A stretch of 64,000 nt of DNA from Cacajao melanocephalus. Its lineage: Eukaryota > Chordata > Mammalia > Primates > Pitheciidae. The stretch covers positions 1 to 64,000 of the forward strand of contig CAUYLG010048236.1 of NCBI GenBank assembly GCA_963573385.1, read 5' to 3'. Shown piece by piece: positions 1 to 15,975 of the stretch. A program made the position numbers and the translations under genes. Under the pieces are notes generated by a model. It saw only the letters and a program-made list of their open reading frames with translations. It ran no database searches and was not told the origin of the DNA. The stretch's first letter is position 1; each line of letters begins with the position of its first letter.

Positions 1-102
1 ATATTGGTTGGCTGCTTGTTTGTTATTTTCATCTCTTATTCCTTCCTGTCTCCATTGTTAAGTACAATTATTGGCATAAAAGAGGTTTTTAATACTCATT
101 TT

Positions 103-145
103 TAGACTGCATTCTAGCTTGGGCAATAGAACAAGAATCTCATTC
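103..145 (+). repeat. Alu 3' tail fragment
   Basis: About 40 bp resembles the end of an Alu (GCATTCTAGCTTGGGCAATAG, a decayed CACTCCAGCCTGGGCAACAG). The rest of the element is missing, so this is a remnant only. Confidence 0.6.
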
Positions 146-273
146 TCTCTCCCTCTTTCTCTTCCTCTTTCATTCTCTCTTACATTCTTTTTTTTCTTTC
201 TTTCACTCTCACTTTCTTTCCTCTCTTTTTCTTTCTTTCAAAAATAAAAATAAAAATAAAAATAAAAATAAAG
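141..273. repeat. Pyrimidine-rich tract followed by (AAAAT)n
   Basis: A CT-rich run at about 141-239 is followed by roughly six AAAAT units at 240-273. It probably grew from the tail of the adjacent Alu remnant. Confidence 0.85.
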
Positions 274-404
274 GAAGAAAGAAACTAAAAGTAAGGATGC
301 GATCCACCTGGAAATAGTGTCAGATCCCACAGATTAGAGGCTCAGTCCCACAAGACTGCCCTCACTTCAGACACAAATCCAAGTTGTTACCGATGTTTCT
401 TTTC

Positions 405-662
405 TTTTCTTTTTTTGAGCCAGAGTCTTGCTCTGTCACCCAGGCTGGAGTGCAGTGGCGTGATCTCGGCTCACTGTAATCTCTGCCTCTCAGGTTCAAG
501 CAATTCTCCTCTTAGCCTCCTGAGTACCTGGGATTACAGGCACCTGCCATCACGCCCAGCTAATTTTTGTATTTTTGTAGAAATGGGGTTTTTACCGTAT
601 TGTCCAGGCTGGTCTCTTGGCTAGGCTGGTCTCAAACTCCTGACCTAGTGATCCGCTCACCT
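405..662 (-). mobile_element. Alu, 5'-truncated
   Basis: The plus strand reads as the reverse complement of Alu (CTCTGTCACCCAGGCTGGAG, then GCTAATTTTTGTATTTTTG). It stops after the segment that reads CTCCTGACC, so the 5' end of the element is missing. An open frame across it is Alu-derived. Confidence 0.93.
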
Positions 663-1865
663 TTGATTTGACATCATAATCAGTATAGGATGACCTGAAG
701 GATAAACACGCTTTAGAAGGTCTGGGATGCACAATAGTGATGTCACCCCAGCCTCTTGATTCTCTCTCCTGGTTCCCATACTCACAAATACAAAGGGTCC
801 TAGGCTCATTTTCATGTGACCTCTTGGATCAGTCAGATCACACAGGGGGACACCTGACACTCTCAGAGGGTCTAATGGAAAAGGCTTTAGTGATGAGGTT
901 ATTTACTGAGAGGAGTTGGAGGGGGAGGGTATGAAGCTCTCCAGGTGTAGCCACAGCGGGGCTGGTGCTTCCCCAGGCCTGATGAAGCTGGGGTGGAGCT
1001 TGATGTTACAGAATTGGGAAGGCAGGAGCTGTGGTCATATTAGAATGCAGTCACTGCCAATAAGTGGCCAGGCGGGAAGGAAACAGAGGCCTCAGCACTC
1101 CGATGTCTCTTTCTTCTGGTCCTTTGATTTCCCGCCGATGCCACCCAGTGGTCAAATAAAAATGGAAGCCAAAGATCAAGCTGCTTGGGTGATGCGATAC
1201 ACACAGATCAGACCCTGGGGCAAAGAGAAAGGGAGAGGAGAAGAGGGGTGGGAACTGACCTGACAGGTGAAGAGAATAACTGGCTGTCCTCTCTCCCCCA
1301 TCCAGTTCCTGGGGATCCCCCAGCCCCATTCCCTGTTTGGAAATCATGATGCTCCCAGAAGTCAGATTTGCAGGATATTATAAACAGAAAGATAGAAAAT
1401 AAAGGACACCCTTATACTTTATGTTCTGTAGATTTCAGTGACATTTTTGCACCTTTTGTTTATCTCAAAACAACTTTGTGAAATATGTATTATGGAAGCT
1501 AAGTAGGTGAGGGTGTCTTACTCAAATCACAATTAGTGGAATCAGGACTTGACTTGACCCTCATGTCTCTAAGCTGTTCTCTTTCTTATAGGCCAGCGTC
1601 TTTCAAAACTGTGAGTCTCAAAGCCTTGGTGGGCCTTGAACCAATTCCGTGGATTATGACCCGTATTTGGAAAATAACGAAATAGAATTGAAGAGAACAG
1701 ATTGGATATCAGAGTGCGTTACCCATAATACAGGTTAATATTGTTTCTTGAAACTTAAACACATATAAGTGTGTGTATGTGCTTTTGTGTACTAGGCTGT
1801 GATGTACTATATCACAACTATACACATAAAAAATACAATATGTATTTCGTCCTAAGGTTTCTGTT
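663..1865. other. No gene; mostly unassigned sequence
   Basis: No exon or RNA gene is recognisable. Segment 1600-1860 (phrases such as GGTGGGCCTTGAACCAATTC and an ACACATATAAGTGTGTG patch) resembles an old DNA-transposon or LTR relic, but I cannot name it. The 60-115 aa open frames have no recognisable domain. Confidence 0.5.
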
Positions 1866-2190
<325 letters not shown>

Positions 2191-2239
2191 AGAAAAGAAA
2201 TTCTGAAAGCGTTGTGTTAGACCATCTTCTCTTTTTACT

Positions 2240-2310
2240 GTTTATTCTTTCATTCATTTGTTCATTCGTTCTCATTTATTGAACACCTTTTATGTGGCAG
2301 ATCCTGAACT
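2240..2310 (-). mobile_element. L2 3'-end fragment
   Basis: The pattern TTCATTCATTTGTTCATTCG then CATTTATTGAACACCTTTTA is the reverse complement of the L2 3' end (CTCAATAAAT then TGAATGAATG). Confidence 0.6.
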
Positions 2311-2439
2311 CAAAATGTCACCAGATTTCGAATTCAATATCATCATCTCATGCATTTGTTCAGTGCAAATTCTTTCTCCATTCTCCTTACACGCCCTGCT
2401 TCACCACCTTCACTTTCCTAAGAAATCCATGCCTTCCTT

Positions 2440-2570
2440 CATCTTGGAGACCTTTGCAAAACTCCACCTATCCTTTTCCGCTCTCTCTGTGAGCTAATTC
2501 TTAGTCATCCTTCAGCCTATAGAATCCTGCCTCCATCCTCAGAGCCTGGCTTTGGTTCTTGAGGCAATTT
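2440..2570 (+). mobile_element. Possible L2 fragment
   Basis: CTTAGTCATCCTTCAGCCTA resembles the L2 segment CTCATCCTTCAGGTCTCAGC. It is degraded and the boundaries are loose. Confidence 0.4.
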
Positions 2571-2574
2571 TTAA

Positions 2575-3105
2575 ACAAGGCTGCAAGTTATTTGACACTC
2601 ACTCCAAAGAGGCAGAAACTATGTCACTTCTCCTTGACGTGTACTCATGACTGCTTCAACCAATAAAGTATGGTGGAAGTGAAATGGTGTGACTTCTAAA
2701 GCTTGGTCATCAAAGGTCATGCAGTTTCCACCTTACTTGCTGGAACACTCACTTTTGGAGCCCTGAGCTGTTGTGTAAGACATCCAAGTACCCAAGGCCA
2801 CCATGGTAGAGAGGCCATACGTAGGTGCTCCAGGGGACAATTCCAGCTAGGTCCAGCATTCCAGCTGTCTCAGCCAGGGAGCGAGGCATGTAACTGGGTT
2901 ATCTTGTACTCTCTAGACCAACCCACCCACAAAGTGGATGACACTGAGTGACTTCCATTGATGCCACAGTTAACACAAAAATCACCCAGCTGAATCCTGC
3001 CTGAATTTGTGACCCACAAAACTTATGAGATGTAATATTGTTATTGCTTTAAGCCACCATGTTTTGGGATGGTATTTTGTGCAGCAATAGACAACTGCAA
3101 CGATT
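2575..3105 (+). mobile_element. MaLR (MLT1-like) LTR
   Basis: The 3' part reads TTGCTTTAAGCCACCATGTT, then TTTTGTGCAGCAATAGACAA. This is the conserved end of MLT1-type LTRs. The 5' boundary is uncertain, and the exact MLT1 subfamily is not assigned. Confidence 0.65.
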
Positions 3106-3139
3106 CTCTCTCTATGTGCGTCCATGGCATCCTACTTTG

Positions 3140-3300
3140 TCCCCACTGTGAAGTTTATTGCATTGCAGCTTAACTTTCTACTATCTATTTGTCCGTGTTT
3201 TCTAGAAGAAAATATGAAGCCTGAAATGATATTTTGCTGCCAATTGTATTTCTAATATCTAGCATCAGTTCTGCACAAAATATGGACTTAATGATTATTT
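3140..3300 (+). mobile_element. L2 3'-end fragment
   Basis: TTTCTAATATCTAGCATCAG then AAATATGGACTTAATGATTA aligns loosely with the L2 end TATCCCCAGCACCTAG...CATAGTAGGCACTCAATAAA. It is old and decayed. Confidence 0.45.
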
Positions 3301-3890
3301 TTAAAAATTTGGGTTCAATTTTTAAAAGTTTGGGAACAGAGCTTATTACAGGAAAGGTGTTCATATGTCTGCCTCTACCTGGACCTATCTAATGTCATTA
3401 TTAACAGAGTCCTCTTTCAGTCTCAAAACTTAAAGGATAAACGATACGAGCACTCTAATTAGAGGGGTCCTCATGGGACCAGGGAAGGATTCTGAGTGAT
3501 GCCCATAAGATTCATTAGAGTTTGGATTTGGCTCTGGTTGGATAAGAATGTTGAATTTTTAGATGAGCAATTTTAAAAAGTGACTGTTATTACCCTTGTC
3601 ACCATTATATTTTGATTATGTGCTCTATAATTAGATGTTGAAAATGCTAATGCATATTAATACTTGATTGATTTGATTACCCATCATAATTATACTTTGA
3701 TCACTTTTGATAAATATATTGATTCATAGTTTATTTACTTCACAGTATTCTTTGTATAACTGCTTTGATAATATCTGATTACATCTTAATATTTGATTGC
3801 TTTGAGTAGCTCTTGTTTTAACCATTGGGAAGTTGGATTATATTAGCTATGATGAACCTGACGAGTGGTTATATGAGCGTCGATTTTGCT
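3301..3890. other. AT-rich stretch without recognised features
   Basis: There is no repeat or gene that I can support. Runs with repeated TTTGATTA / TTGATAA motifs lie between 3600 and 3790. Confidence 0.4.
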
Positions 3891-3894
3891 GAGA

Positions 3895-4065
3895 AACATG
3901 CCTGGGTTTGATGTTCCTCCTTACTTACCTGGGTAACCTCTTCAGCTCACTTAACCTCTCTGGTCTTCAGTTTCCCCATCTCTAAAATGGAGATGATAAA
4001 AGTTACTCATAAGGGTGCCAGGTGGATTAATAAGAAAATCATGTATTAGTAGGGAATTCTGGCTG
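3895..4065 (+). mobile_element. MIR SINE
   Basis: CTCACTTAACCTCTCTGGTC and TCAGTTTCCCCATCTCTAAA match the MIR core (CACTTAACCTCTCTGAGCCT, CAGTTTCCTCATCTGTAAAA). Confidence 0.88.
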
Positions 4066-4161
4066 GTCCCTAACTGATGTTCTGGGTAATTCTCATGTGT
4101 AGATGGATGATATTCCCTACTTCCACCCAAGTATCTGTTTGCATGAGCTAATACACATTAA

Positions 4162-4787
<626 letters not shown>

Positions 4788-5094
4788 GGTGGTGTATCTT
4801 TTCTAATTCACAAAGAGGAGCCATGAGAACCCTTAGAGGTGCCACATGAAAGAAGGACTTGTTTGAGATTCAGTAGAAATGAAGAGATAGAGTGAGAGAG
4901 AGAGTGACAGCACAAACTCTGAAGTTCCCATGTGTGTGGAGGGTTTTGTGAGACTCTGGGCACAGGAACAGCAGTGTAGGCTTGGGAGGGCATCTCTTCC
5001 CCCTGGGCTGCAGTTCATGCCCTGGATCCCAGAGTGCTCTGTGGGAGATGGCTGTGCCTGGCAGATCAAACTTCTCATGGGGTTTGGGGAACTT

Positions 5095-5175
5095 GGGTGT
5101 GTGTGTGTGTGTGTGCGTGTGTGTGTGTGTGTGTGTGCACATGCGTGTGTGTGTATGCGCACATGTGTGCTGACA
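5095..5175. repeat. (GT)n microsatellite
   Basis: GTGTGTGT runs are interrupted by GC, AC and AT dinucleotides. Alternating purine-pyrimidine composition makes it a candidate Z-DNA former. Confidence 0.95.
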
Positions 5176-5224
5176 GGAAGGGAATATGGATGGTATGTGT
5201 GTGGGGGTGACCCTTAACTACTGT

Positions 5225-5455
5225 AATAGCTAGAAGTTACAGAGCATTTAGCTCCAGGTGCTTTGCCAAACACATTATAATTTTTAATGGTCCCAACAAC
5301 CCTGTGACAATAACCAATAGTATTTTTATTATCCTCATTCTGCAGATGAGAAGTAGAGGCAAAGAGAAATTAAAGAACTTCTCTTGATGTTACAGACAGT
5401 AGAGCTGGGATTTCAATACAGACGGTCAGATGCCAGAGTCACTGCTCTTAGCCAT
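5225..5455 (-). mobile_element. MIR SINE
   Basis: CATTCTGCAGATGAGAAGTA and TAGAGCTGGGATTTCAATAC follow the reverse-complement MIR core (CATTTTACAGATGAGGAAAC, CAGAGCTGGGATTCGAACCC). Inside it, 5304-5318 matches the filler found in the Alu at about 2150. Confidence 0.85.
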
Positions 5456-5459
5456 GATC

Positions 5460-6330
5460 CTATATTGCCTCCTGTTCAGGAAACTGGAACTGTTCCAGAC
5501 ATGGGTGAGCCCCCTACTGCTACCCCTGGGGACACCTGGAGCAGGGAGGAACTCAGCTGCTGCATAAGCCCATGATCCTCAACTCAGTGAAATCTGTATT
5601 AATGGGATCCATCTCTTCCCTCAGCCTGGGGACACTATGTTCTGGATATAAAGCACATTTGCCCAGGACCTGGCTCTGGCTTAGGACTCAGTCGAGAATT
5701 GAATTTTTAGTGTTCTGGATGATTGGCTTAGCAGTTCCTTTCTTGAGTCATGTTTTTGCAGATGAAAGCACAGAGACCCTCTTAGCCAAGTCAGGGTTCA
5801 CTTTGACCTTCTTTTGTGCCTGTCCTTGTCTCTGACCCAAACTGAAGTCCACAGTGCAGTGGGATGACCTGCCTTCTCTCCAGCTGTGGGAAGACTCAGG
5901 CGTGGGTAATGGTCCCCTGGCACTGGGCCACTGGAGAAGAAAAGCTATTAACTGCCCATCTGCTGGCTGCTGTCGCTGGCTGCCATCCAAATGACCCACA
6001 AACCCTGGGAACGTTCCATGACTAGACACAGCCATGTGCTCCTGGAACACCAGAGCAACCACCCCATATTTAAAGGAAGGACGCCTTTCCAGAATCCCAT
6101 ATGAGTACCCACACATTAGCAAGTCTCTTCTCTTAATCCTTCCTTTGCAGAAAACTGATTTATCTACATCCCATCCCTGAAACTGTGAGATGTTATCTTT
6201 TTCTTTTCCATCCCTCTATTTTATAACTTTTTAGTGTAGTACAGTGATATTTTTAATATGTTAGGGATTTCCAAAATTGAGATGTTGCTTTTTTCCCTTT
6301 ATGTATAAAGTTACATTTTTTGGTCATGCA
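5460..6330. other. No gene; unassigned sequence
   Basis: No repeat or exon is recognisable. The minus-strand frame at 5748-6122 (124 residues) has no visible domain and no supporting signals. It is treated as chance. Confidence 0.45.
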
Positions 6331-6334
6331 TTGA

Positions 6335-7326
<992 letters not shown>

Positions 7327-7359
7327 GTATGTGCTGTTTTTTATGATATGAAAGAAAGT

Positions 7360-7950
<591 letters not shown>

Positions 7951-8221
7951 GTCTTTTCATTGGTAAAGCAACTTGACTCCACGGCCTCTGCCACCTCCTT
8001 CAGGCCTGCACCTCAGTGAATCTTTCGCTGTCTCTGGAAGTCAGTTGGAAAATAAGGCAACAATTAGCCTACAGCTGACTTCGTTAGACTATAATGATCT
8101 AATTTCTTGAAGATTCTGGTAGTTCAAATTCAGTTTGAAAATGGCTCTTCTGGTGCTGAGCAAAGGAAGAAAACTCAAGTAGTAGCAATCTGGCAGGATT
8201 TTCCTGGAACTGGTACTTGAC

Positions 8222-8325
8222 TTTTTTTTTTTTTTTTTTTTTGAGATGGGGTCTCACTCTGTCACCCAGGCTGGAGTGCAGTGGCACAATCATAGCTCAC
8301 TGCAGCCTTGAACTCCTGGGCTCGA
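8222..8325 (-). mobile_element. Alu 3' piece (old, J/FLAM-like)
   Basis: A T22 run leads into GAGATGGGGTCTCACTCTGT and ATCATAGCTCACTGCAGCCT. It ends abruptly at GGGCTCGA. The segment 8271-8318 overlaps the start of the Alu piece at 8659. Confidence 0.93.
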
Positions 8326-8658
8326 ATTTCTCTCTCCTCTTTTTATATACACATATGTGTAAATTTTCCTGAACTATCTGGGACTAAGTTGCATACATCC
8401 AGAGCCATTTCCCTGGCCCTCAGTGCAGTCCGGTCCTGGCCTGGATGTCCCTCAAGCCTGGTGCCACATCTTCCCTCCCATCACTCCCACTGCTGCCACC
8501 ACACCCTCAGACTCAGACCTAGCATTTTTCCTCTTATCAGAAAGCCCTCCTTCTACCCCCCCAGACCAGAACTCCACTGTATGTGCCCCTCCTTGGGTGT
8601 TAAAAAAGAAGATCGCTTAACCAGATTGACTTGCTTAGGCGAAGAGGCAGGCTCCTCA
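8326..8658. other. Unassigned sequence between two Alu pieces
   Basis: This is a 333-bp C-rich stretch with no recognised repeat. It lies between two Alu fragments that overlap in element coordinates. Confidence 0.5.
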
Positions 8659-9735
<1,077 letters not shown>

Positions 9736-9739
9736 TCTC

Positions 9740-10255
9740 TGCAGTAGGACAAGTTGCAGACAGAATCTCTCGGACACCAGGTTTGTGAAGAAAGTAGCTT
9801 TTTATTCTGCCAGGAGTCTTGGCAGACTCCCGTCTCAAGAACCGAGCTCCCCAACTAGAAAATCCTGGCCTCTTTTAAAGTCTCACAATCTTAGAGGGTA
9901 CATGTGAGAGGGTCGTGGTGATCAATGAGGTAAGCGAGGGGTACATGACTTAGGGGGCGTCTAATTGTGATTAAGCAAGAACAATGACTTCCTGGGAAGG
10001 TTCCTCCATACCATGCCTGTGATCTATAGGATAGGAACTAGGGTGGAGGGTTTGATCTTTAACCTCCAGGTCTGGCTAGTGGTGCTGGTTTTGTCTTCTC
10101 CACTGACCTTGTGCCTTCTATTTTCAACTTTTACTTCTCCTTTTGAAATGCAATGTAGAAGGCTAAAGGGAAGTGGTCTTAGAAGCTTAAGTGGAAGGTC
10201 TCCTTCCTCATCTCCAGGTGTTTTCTGGAGTTTGTTCCTACCACAGCTTATGTTA
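9740..10255 (-). mobile_element. ERV LTR (subfamily unassigned)
   Basis: On the minus strand this reads GGGGAGCTCGGTTCTTGAGA, then an AATAAA signal (complement at 9801-9806), then TTCACAAACCTGGTGTCCGA. That is the U3/R-poly(A)-U5 order of class I endogenous retrovirus LTRs. No internal retroviral genes are present. The boundaries are loose and the family name is not assigned. Confidence 0.6.
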
Positions 10256-10883
10256 AGGCAACTGTGATATGGGTCTGGTGATGGGAGGAACACCAGGGTC
10301 TGTAGCCTCATGCTGATTTCGATAAAACCACATGGACATGGACACACACAGAGTGGTTTTAAGGAGTGGAGAGTTTAATTGGTAAGAAAGAAGGAAGAAG
10401 CTCCCCCATACAGAGATGGAGAGGGATTCGAAGCCAAAAGAGGAAACCCGTGTGCGCAGAAAAGTGGCTGCTTATACGAGGAAATTGGAGGAGGCGGTGT
10501 CTGATTTGCACAGGGCTCCGGGTTACTTTGACCTGGCGTGTCATTCACGGAGCCCGCAGAAAAACTGGCCCTCCAACCCTAGCCTTTAATATGCAAATAC
10601 AGGGCGCCATGATGTTCGACACACGTGGGGTTAGGTGGGAGTGGCCAATGTTACCAGGCACGTGTGGGAGCAAGGGCAAGAGGACCAGGGAGGGAATCGC
10701 CATGTTTGGGTGAACCTAGTTGCTAATGACCTACATTTGCATATCAAAGCCTGCCAGCACAGCTGGGGCTTTCCTGCTAGGCAAGAAACGTTTCTGGAGC
10801 TGCTTTCAAAGAAACAAAAACTTCCCAAGGACCTCTTTTCCTCTCTATCTGCCTAAAATAATTTCTTAATAACTCCTATAACA
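10256..10883 (-). mobile_element. ERV/ERVL-like LTR
   Basis: The minus strand starts TGTTATAGGAGTTATTAAG at 10883 and continues with TTTTAGGCAGATAGAGAGG, which resembles ERVL-type LTRs (LTR16/LTR33/MLT2 group). A TATA-like CGTATAAG (complement at 10471-10478) and an AATTAAA poly(A)-like signal (10374-10380) are in the right order. It lies head-to-tail with the LTR at 9740. Confidence 0.6.
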
Positions 10884-11345
10884 ACTATATCTATTAGGCC
10901 TGTTAGAAAACTGAATGCACCCCAGATGGGTGAAGTGAAGAGACTTTCATGAGGAGACTCTTTGAGAAGCGTAGCCAAGGTGAATGGAACAAGCAAGGGT
11001 CAGTGGATACCTGGGTAACAAGCACAGTGATGCCCTTACTACTCCTAGGGCTAGAAGCAGTGGGAGGATACTGTGTTTCCAAGACCCAGTGAGAGCCAAT
11101 GGAAGAGGCTATGGGCCGTGGCCGCCGTGTGGTTGCTGTGGTGAAGAGAGCGTGTGGATGAGGATGTGGCTTGTGTAGCACCGAAGTTGGGAAGTTGGGG
11201 TGAAGGGATAAATACGCCAACCCTTCCTCCTCCTGTCTTCTAGTCTTATCGGTACCTCCAATTGGCCAAACCCAACTGACACCAAAGGGCAGGGGAGCCC
11301 TGGAGAGGCAGTCCTCCGGCATCCGCCTCCTCCCTCCTGCACTAA
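10884..11345. other. Unassigned, GC-rich segment
   Basis: A 161-residue minus-strand frame (10903-11388) crosses this stretch. I see no domain in it, and it runs into L1 sequence. It may be leftover ERV internal or flanking DNA. Confidence 0.4.
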
Positions 11346-11349
11346 GCAC

Positions 11350-11605
11350 CAATTGCTGATGAGGGTGTAGAGCAACGGGATCTCTCATTCATTGCTGGTG
11401 GGAATTCAAAAGGTACAGCACTTTAGAAGACAGACGTTTCTCACCAAGCTGAAGGTGATCGTATCACACATTCCAGCAATCATACTCCTTGCTATTTCTT
11501 CAGTGGGTTGGAAACTTATATCCACACAAAAATTCTTACACAAATATTTATAGCAGTTTTATCCACAATTGCTGAAACTTGATTACAACCGTTTCTCTGC
11601 ACAAA
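11350..11605 (+). mobile_element. L1M fragment (ORF2 3' end)
   Basis: CATTGCTGGTGGGAATTCAA, TTATATCCACACAAAAATTC and ATTTATAGCAGTTTTATCCA match the L1 ORF2 end (CATTGCTGGTGGGAATGTAA, ATGTCCACACAAAAAC, TTCATAGCAGCATTATTCA). Confidence 0.85.
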
Positions 11606-11609
11606 GTAG

Positions 11610-12010
11610 GGCAGAGACAGCAGAGTGGATCTGGAGGCTCAAATGAAAAATAACTAGCACAGTAATAGCTCCCTGCACTTGAACTATTGCAATAGCCTCT
11701 TAAAGGCTTCCCTGCCTCCGGGCTTATTTTCTCTCCTAATGATTCTCCATAATGCGACAAGAATGCTCTTTCTAAAGCAAAAATCTCCAGGTCACTCCCT
11801 TCTTACAACCCTTGAGTGACTTCCCCGTGCTCCCAGGATAAAATTAGAACTCCCCAACATGGTGTCCAATGTCCTGTGAGCCGCATCTCTATCCACCCCT
11901 CATCCTTTTGCACTCCGTGCAGTGCTGGAGCATGAACCGGTCTCTCATCACTGGCCTCAGCCCCTGCTTAGCCACGCCCTCTGCCTGCAATATTTTTTAT
12001 TCCATTGTGC
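11610..12010 (+). mobile_element. L2 fragment (ORF2 C-terminal region)
   Basis: CTTGAACTATTGCAATAGCC would encode L-N-Y-C-N-S, the decayed LDYCNSLL motif of CR1/L2 reverse transcriptases. TGAGTGACTTCCCCGTGCTC and AACTCCCCAACATGG follow the L2 pattern downstream of it. Confidence 0.6.
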
Positions 12011-12099
12011 CCTGCTCTCCACGCCTTTTCCCCAGCTGGCTAAATTCTGCTCCTCCACCATTAGTTTCATTTTTATTTTAAGATGGCATAGGGTCCCCC

Positions 12100-13060
12100 C
12101 ACACACACCTTTTTTTTTTTGAGTTTTTAAATAGACTTCATTTTTTCTAGTAGCTTTAGGTTTATAGAAGAATTGAGCAGGAAGTATAGAGTTCTCATGT
12201 ACTGCCTTTCTACCCCCTCCACAGTTGCACCTGTTATTAACATCTTATATTAGAGGGGTGGTACATTGGTTACTATTGACGAATAAATATACATTCTTAT
12301 TAACCAAAGTCCATTGTTTACATTAAGGCTCACTCTTTATGTTGTATACTTCTGTGGTTTCAACAAATGCATGATGTCAAGTATCCACCATTACAGCATC
12401 TTAAAGAATAGTTTCACTGCCCTAAAAATCCCCTGTGTTTCACCTGTTCCTCTATTCCTCCCTCCCCTTAAACCTGTGGCAACCACTGATTTTTTTAACT
12501 GTGTTCATAGTTTTGCCTTTTTCAGAGTGTCATATAGTTGCAGTCATACAGTATGTATCTTTTTTCAGACTGGCTTCTTTCAGTTAGCAATATGCATGCA
12601 TATCTTTCCATGGCTTGAAAACTTTTTTTTTATTAACAATAATATTCCATGGTACGGATGTACTGCAGTTTGTTTATCTATTCCCCTATCGAAGGACATC
12701 TTGGTTGCTTCCAAGTTTGAGCAATTATGGATACAGCTGCTATAAGCATTTCATGTGAGGGTTTTTTGGGGGATTGTAGGTTTTCAACTCATTTGGAGAA
12801 ATACAGGAGGATGAGTGCTAGGATGTATGATAAGACCATGTTCAGCTTTGTAAGAAACTGTCTTTTGAAGCGCTGTACCATTTTGCATTCCTACCAGCAA
12901 TATGTGAGAGATCCCATAGCTCCATACCCTCACCAGTATTTGGTGCTGTGTCTTGGATTTTGGCCATTCTAATAGGTGTGCAGTGGTATCTCCTTGTTGT
13001 TTTAATATTTCCATTTCCTGATGACATATGCCATTGAGCATCTTTTCATTTGCTTAGGTG
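12100..13060 (-). mobile_element. L1M fragment
   Basis: The plus strand is a reverse-complement L1 3' UTR/ORF2 end. Signatures are GGCAACCACTGATTTTTTTA, AATAATATTCCATGGTACGG and CATTTTGCATTCCTACCAGC. A T11 run at about 12110 marks the 3' end. A 143-residue plus-strand frame (12314-12745) is antisense to L1 and has no meaning. Confidence 0.88.
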
Positions 13061-13104
13061 CCACTTCCGCTCCAGTTTTAACTATTGGCTTAGTTGATGG
13101 TTTC

Positions 13105-13560
13105 TGCAGGAAAGTGCTCTCCCCTCATTGTATTAGATAGCCTTTGCTGTGTAATAGATGAGTTCAAAACTTTGTAGCTGAAAATAGCCATCACTTATCT
13201 GTAGGTCATGTGGAGTTCAGTTGATTAGGTGAGGTTGCGCTGGGTGGCCCAGCTTTGGGCTTGTGGATCTCCTGGGTCTGCTGGGTCTGCTAGCTGGCAC
13301 TGTTCCACAGGTTTCCAACCTTGTTTGAACCAGGGGTATGGCCATGATTTGTTCTTATGACAAAGGCAGAGGCATAACGGAGTGAGTGGAAACATGACAT
13401 TTCTTAAAGTCTGGACCCACTGAGACATACCTGCAATTAGCTATAGTAAGTCACAGGGCCAACTCTAAATTCAAGGGGCAGTGTGAGGCCATAGCAAGGA
13501 TGTGGATGTGTGATGGGGAAGAGAGAAGAATTAAGACCAAGTCCATCTACTACAGTGCAC
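13105..13560 (+). repeat. Ancient repeat, copy 1
   Basis: TTTGCTGTGTAATAGATGAG...CAAAACTTT aligns with 16525-16560 (TTGCTGCATAACAAACCACT...CAAAACTTA). The later part has CTATAGTAAGTCACAGGGCC like 17096. It is an old LTR-like or DNA element that I cannot name. Confidence 0.5.
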
Positions 13561-13774
13561 CACTTTGATCATAACTATTCACTTTCCTCCAACATGCAAA
13601 TGCCCTTACCCCCATCACTGGGCCCCAAAGGGCTTGATTTGATCCGCAGGATGTCATGGAGACCTGTAGACTAAAATGACAAGTCTTTGCACCTTAAATA
13701 CCCAACACTCGGAGGTGAAACAGGAAGTAAATAACCAAAATAAAAATTTCCATCTGAAATTCTCCTATTTCTTC

Positions 13775-13870
13775 CCACAGGCCACTGGTCTCAGCAAGTC
13801 ACATGGCCAAACCCAAAGCCAAGAGATACTCATAATAAGCCCATGACAAAGGAGGGATAAGGAACTGGGG
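13775..13870 (+). repeat. Ancient repeat, copy 2 (3' part)
   Basis: AAGTCACATGGCCAAACCCA at about 13797 and CCCATGACAAAGGAGGGATA match the copy at 17101-17160 (AAGTCACATGGTCAAGCCCA, GCCATGACAAAGG). Confidence 0.55.
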
Positions 13871-13889
13871 ACAATACTGCACCCCAGTA

Positions 13890-14978
<1,089 letters not shown>

Positions 14979-15141
14979 ATTCTGTGATTTTAGCATTTTT
15001 CTAAAAAGTTCAAAGAATTGAGTGATGTAGAAAGGACCAAATTTCTTTCATTTTTATTAACTTACATATAAGGACACAATTTCTCAGCACAAACAATAAA
15101 ACAGAAGGAATAAAATTTGGGGAAGATCCTTTATGAGTTTT

Positions 15142-15284
15142 TTTTCTTTATTTTAAGTTCCAGGGTACATGTGCAGGATGTGCAGGTTTGTTACATAGGT
15201 AAACATGTGCTATAGTGGTTTGCTCACCCATCAATCCATTACCTAGATATTAAGCATGGTATGCATTAGCTATTTTTCCTGATG
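15142..15284 (-). mobile_element. Very short 5'-truncated L1 (L1PA/L1PB-like)
   Basis: TTTAAGTTCCAGGGTACATG and TTTGTTACATAGGTAAACAT are the reverse complement of the primate L1 3' UTR end. Only about 140 bp was inserted. The TSD CCTTTATGAGTTTT(T) lies at 15128-15141 and 15285-15299. Confidence 0.92.
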
Positions 15285-15293
15285 CCTTTATGA

Positions 15294-15637
<344 letters not shown>

Positions 15638-15649
15638 AGTTGTTAACAT

Positions 15650-15805
15650 ACTTTATTCTAGTCTACCCATGTGTCAAAATTCATTTGGGATATACCTCTC
15701 TGTCTGTCTATCACTCCATAGTTCTTATTAATTGGTGTATAACAGGTTGTTGTGGGCCTATGCCTTTAAGTTTTCTAGAAACCTGGTTGTGTAGCTGGAA
15801 GGCTT
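15650..15805. other. Unassigned sequence
   Basis: Short interval without a recognised element. Confidence 0.35.
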
Positions 15806-15807
15806 TC

Positions 15808-15975
15808 CTAGACCAGGGCTACTCACAGACACATCAGTACCACTTGGGAGCGTGTTCAAGGTACAAGCTCTTGGGCCTTTTCCTGTAACTGTTGAATTTG
15901 AATCTCTGAAGGTGGTGCTCGGGTAGCTGTGTTAAGCCTCCGGGTGATTCTGAAGCATGCGAAAGTTTGAGAAAT
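15808..15975 (+). mobile_element. MER5A-like hAT (Charlie) MITE
   Basis: AGACCAGGGCTACTCACAGA, GTGATTCTGAAGCATGCGAA and AGTTTGAGAAA follow MER5A (CCAGGTGATTCTGATGC, AGTTTGAGAACCACTG). It is non-autonomous and has no transposase. Confidence 0.85.

Noticed and set aside
9740..10883. A provirus with retained retroviral genes
   Set aside because: The two LTRs are of different types, and no gag, pro, pol or env segment lies between or beside them.
10903..11388. 161-residue minus-strand frame
   Set aside because: No recognisable domain. It overlaps ERV-flanking and L1 DNA.
12314..12745. 143-residue plus-strand frame
   Set aside because: Antisense of an L1 fragment.
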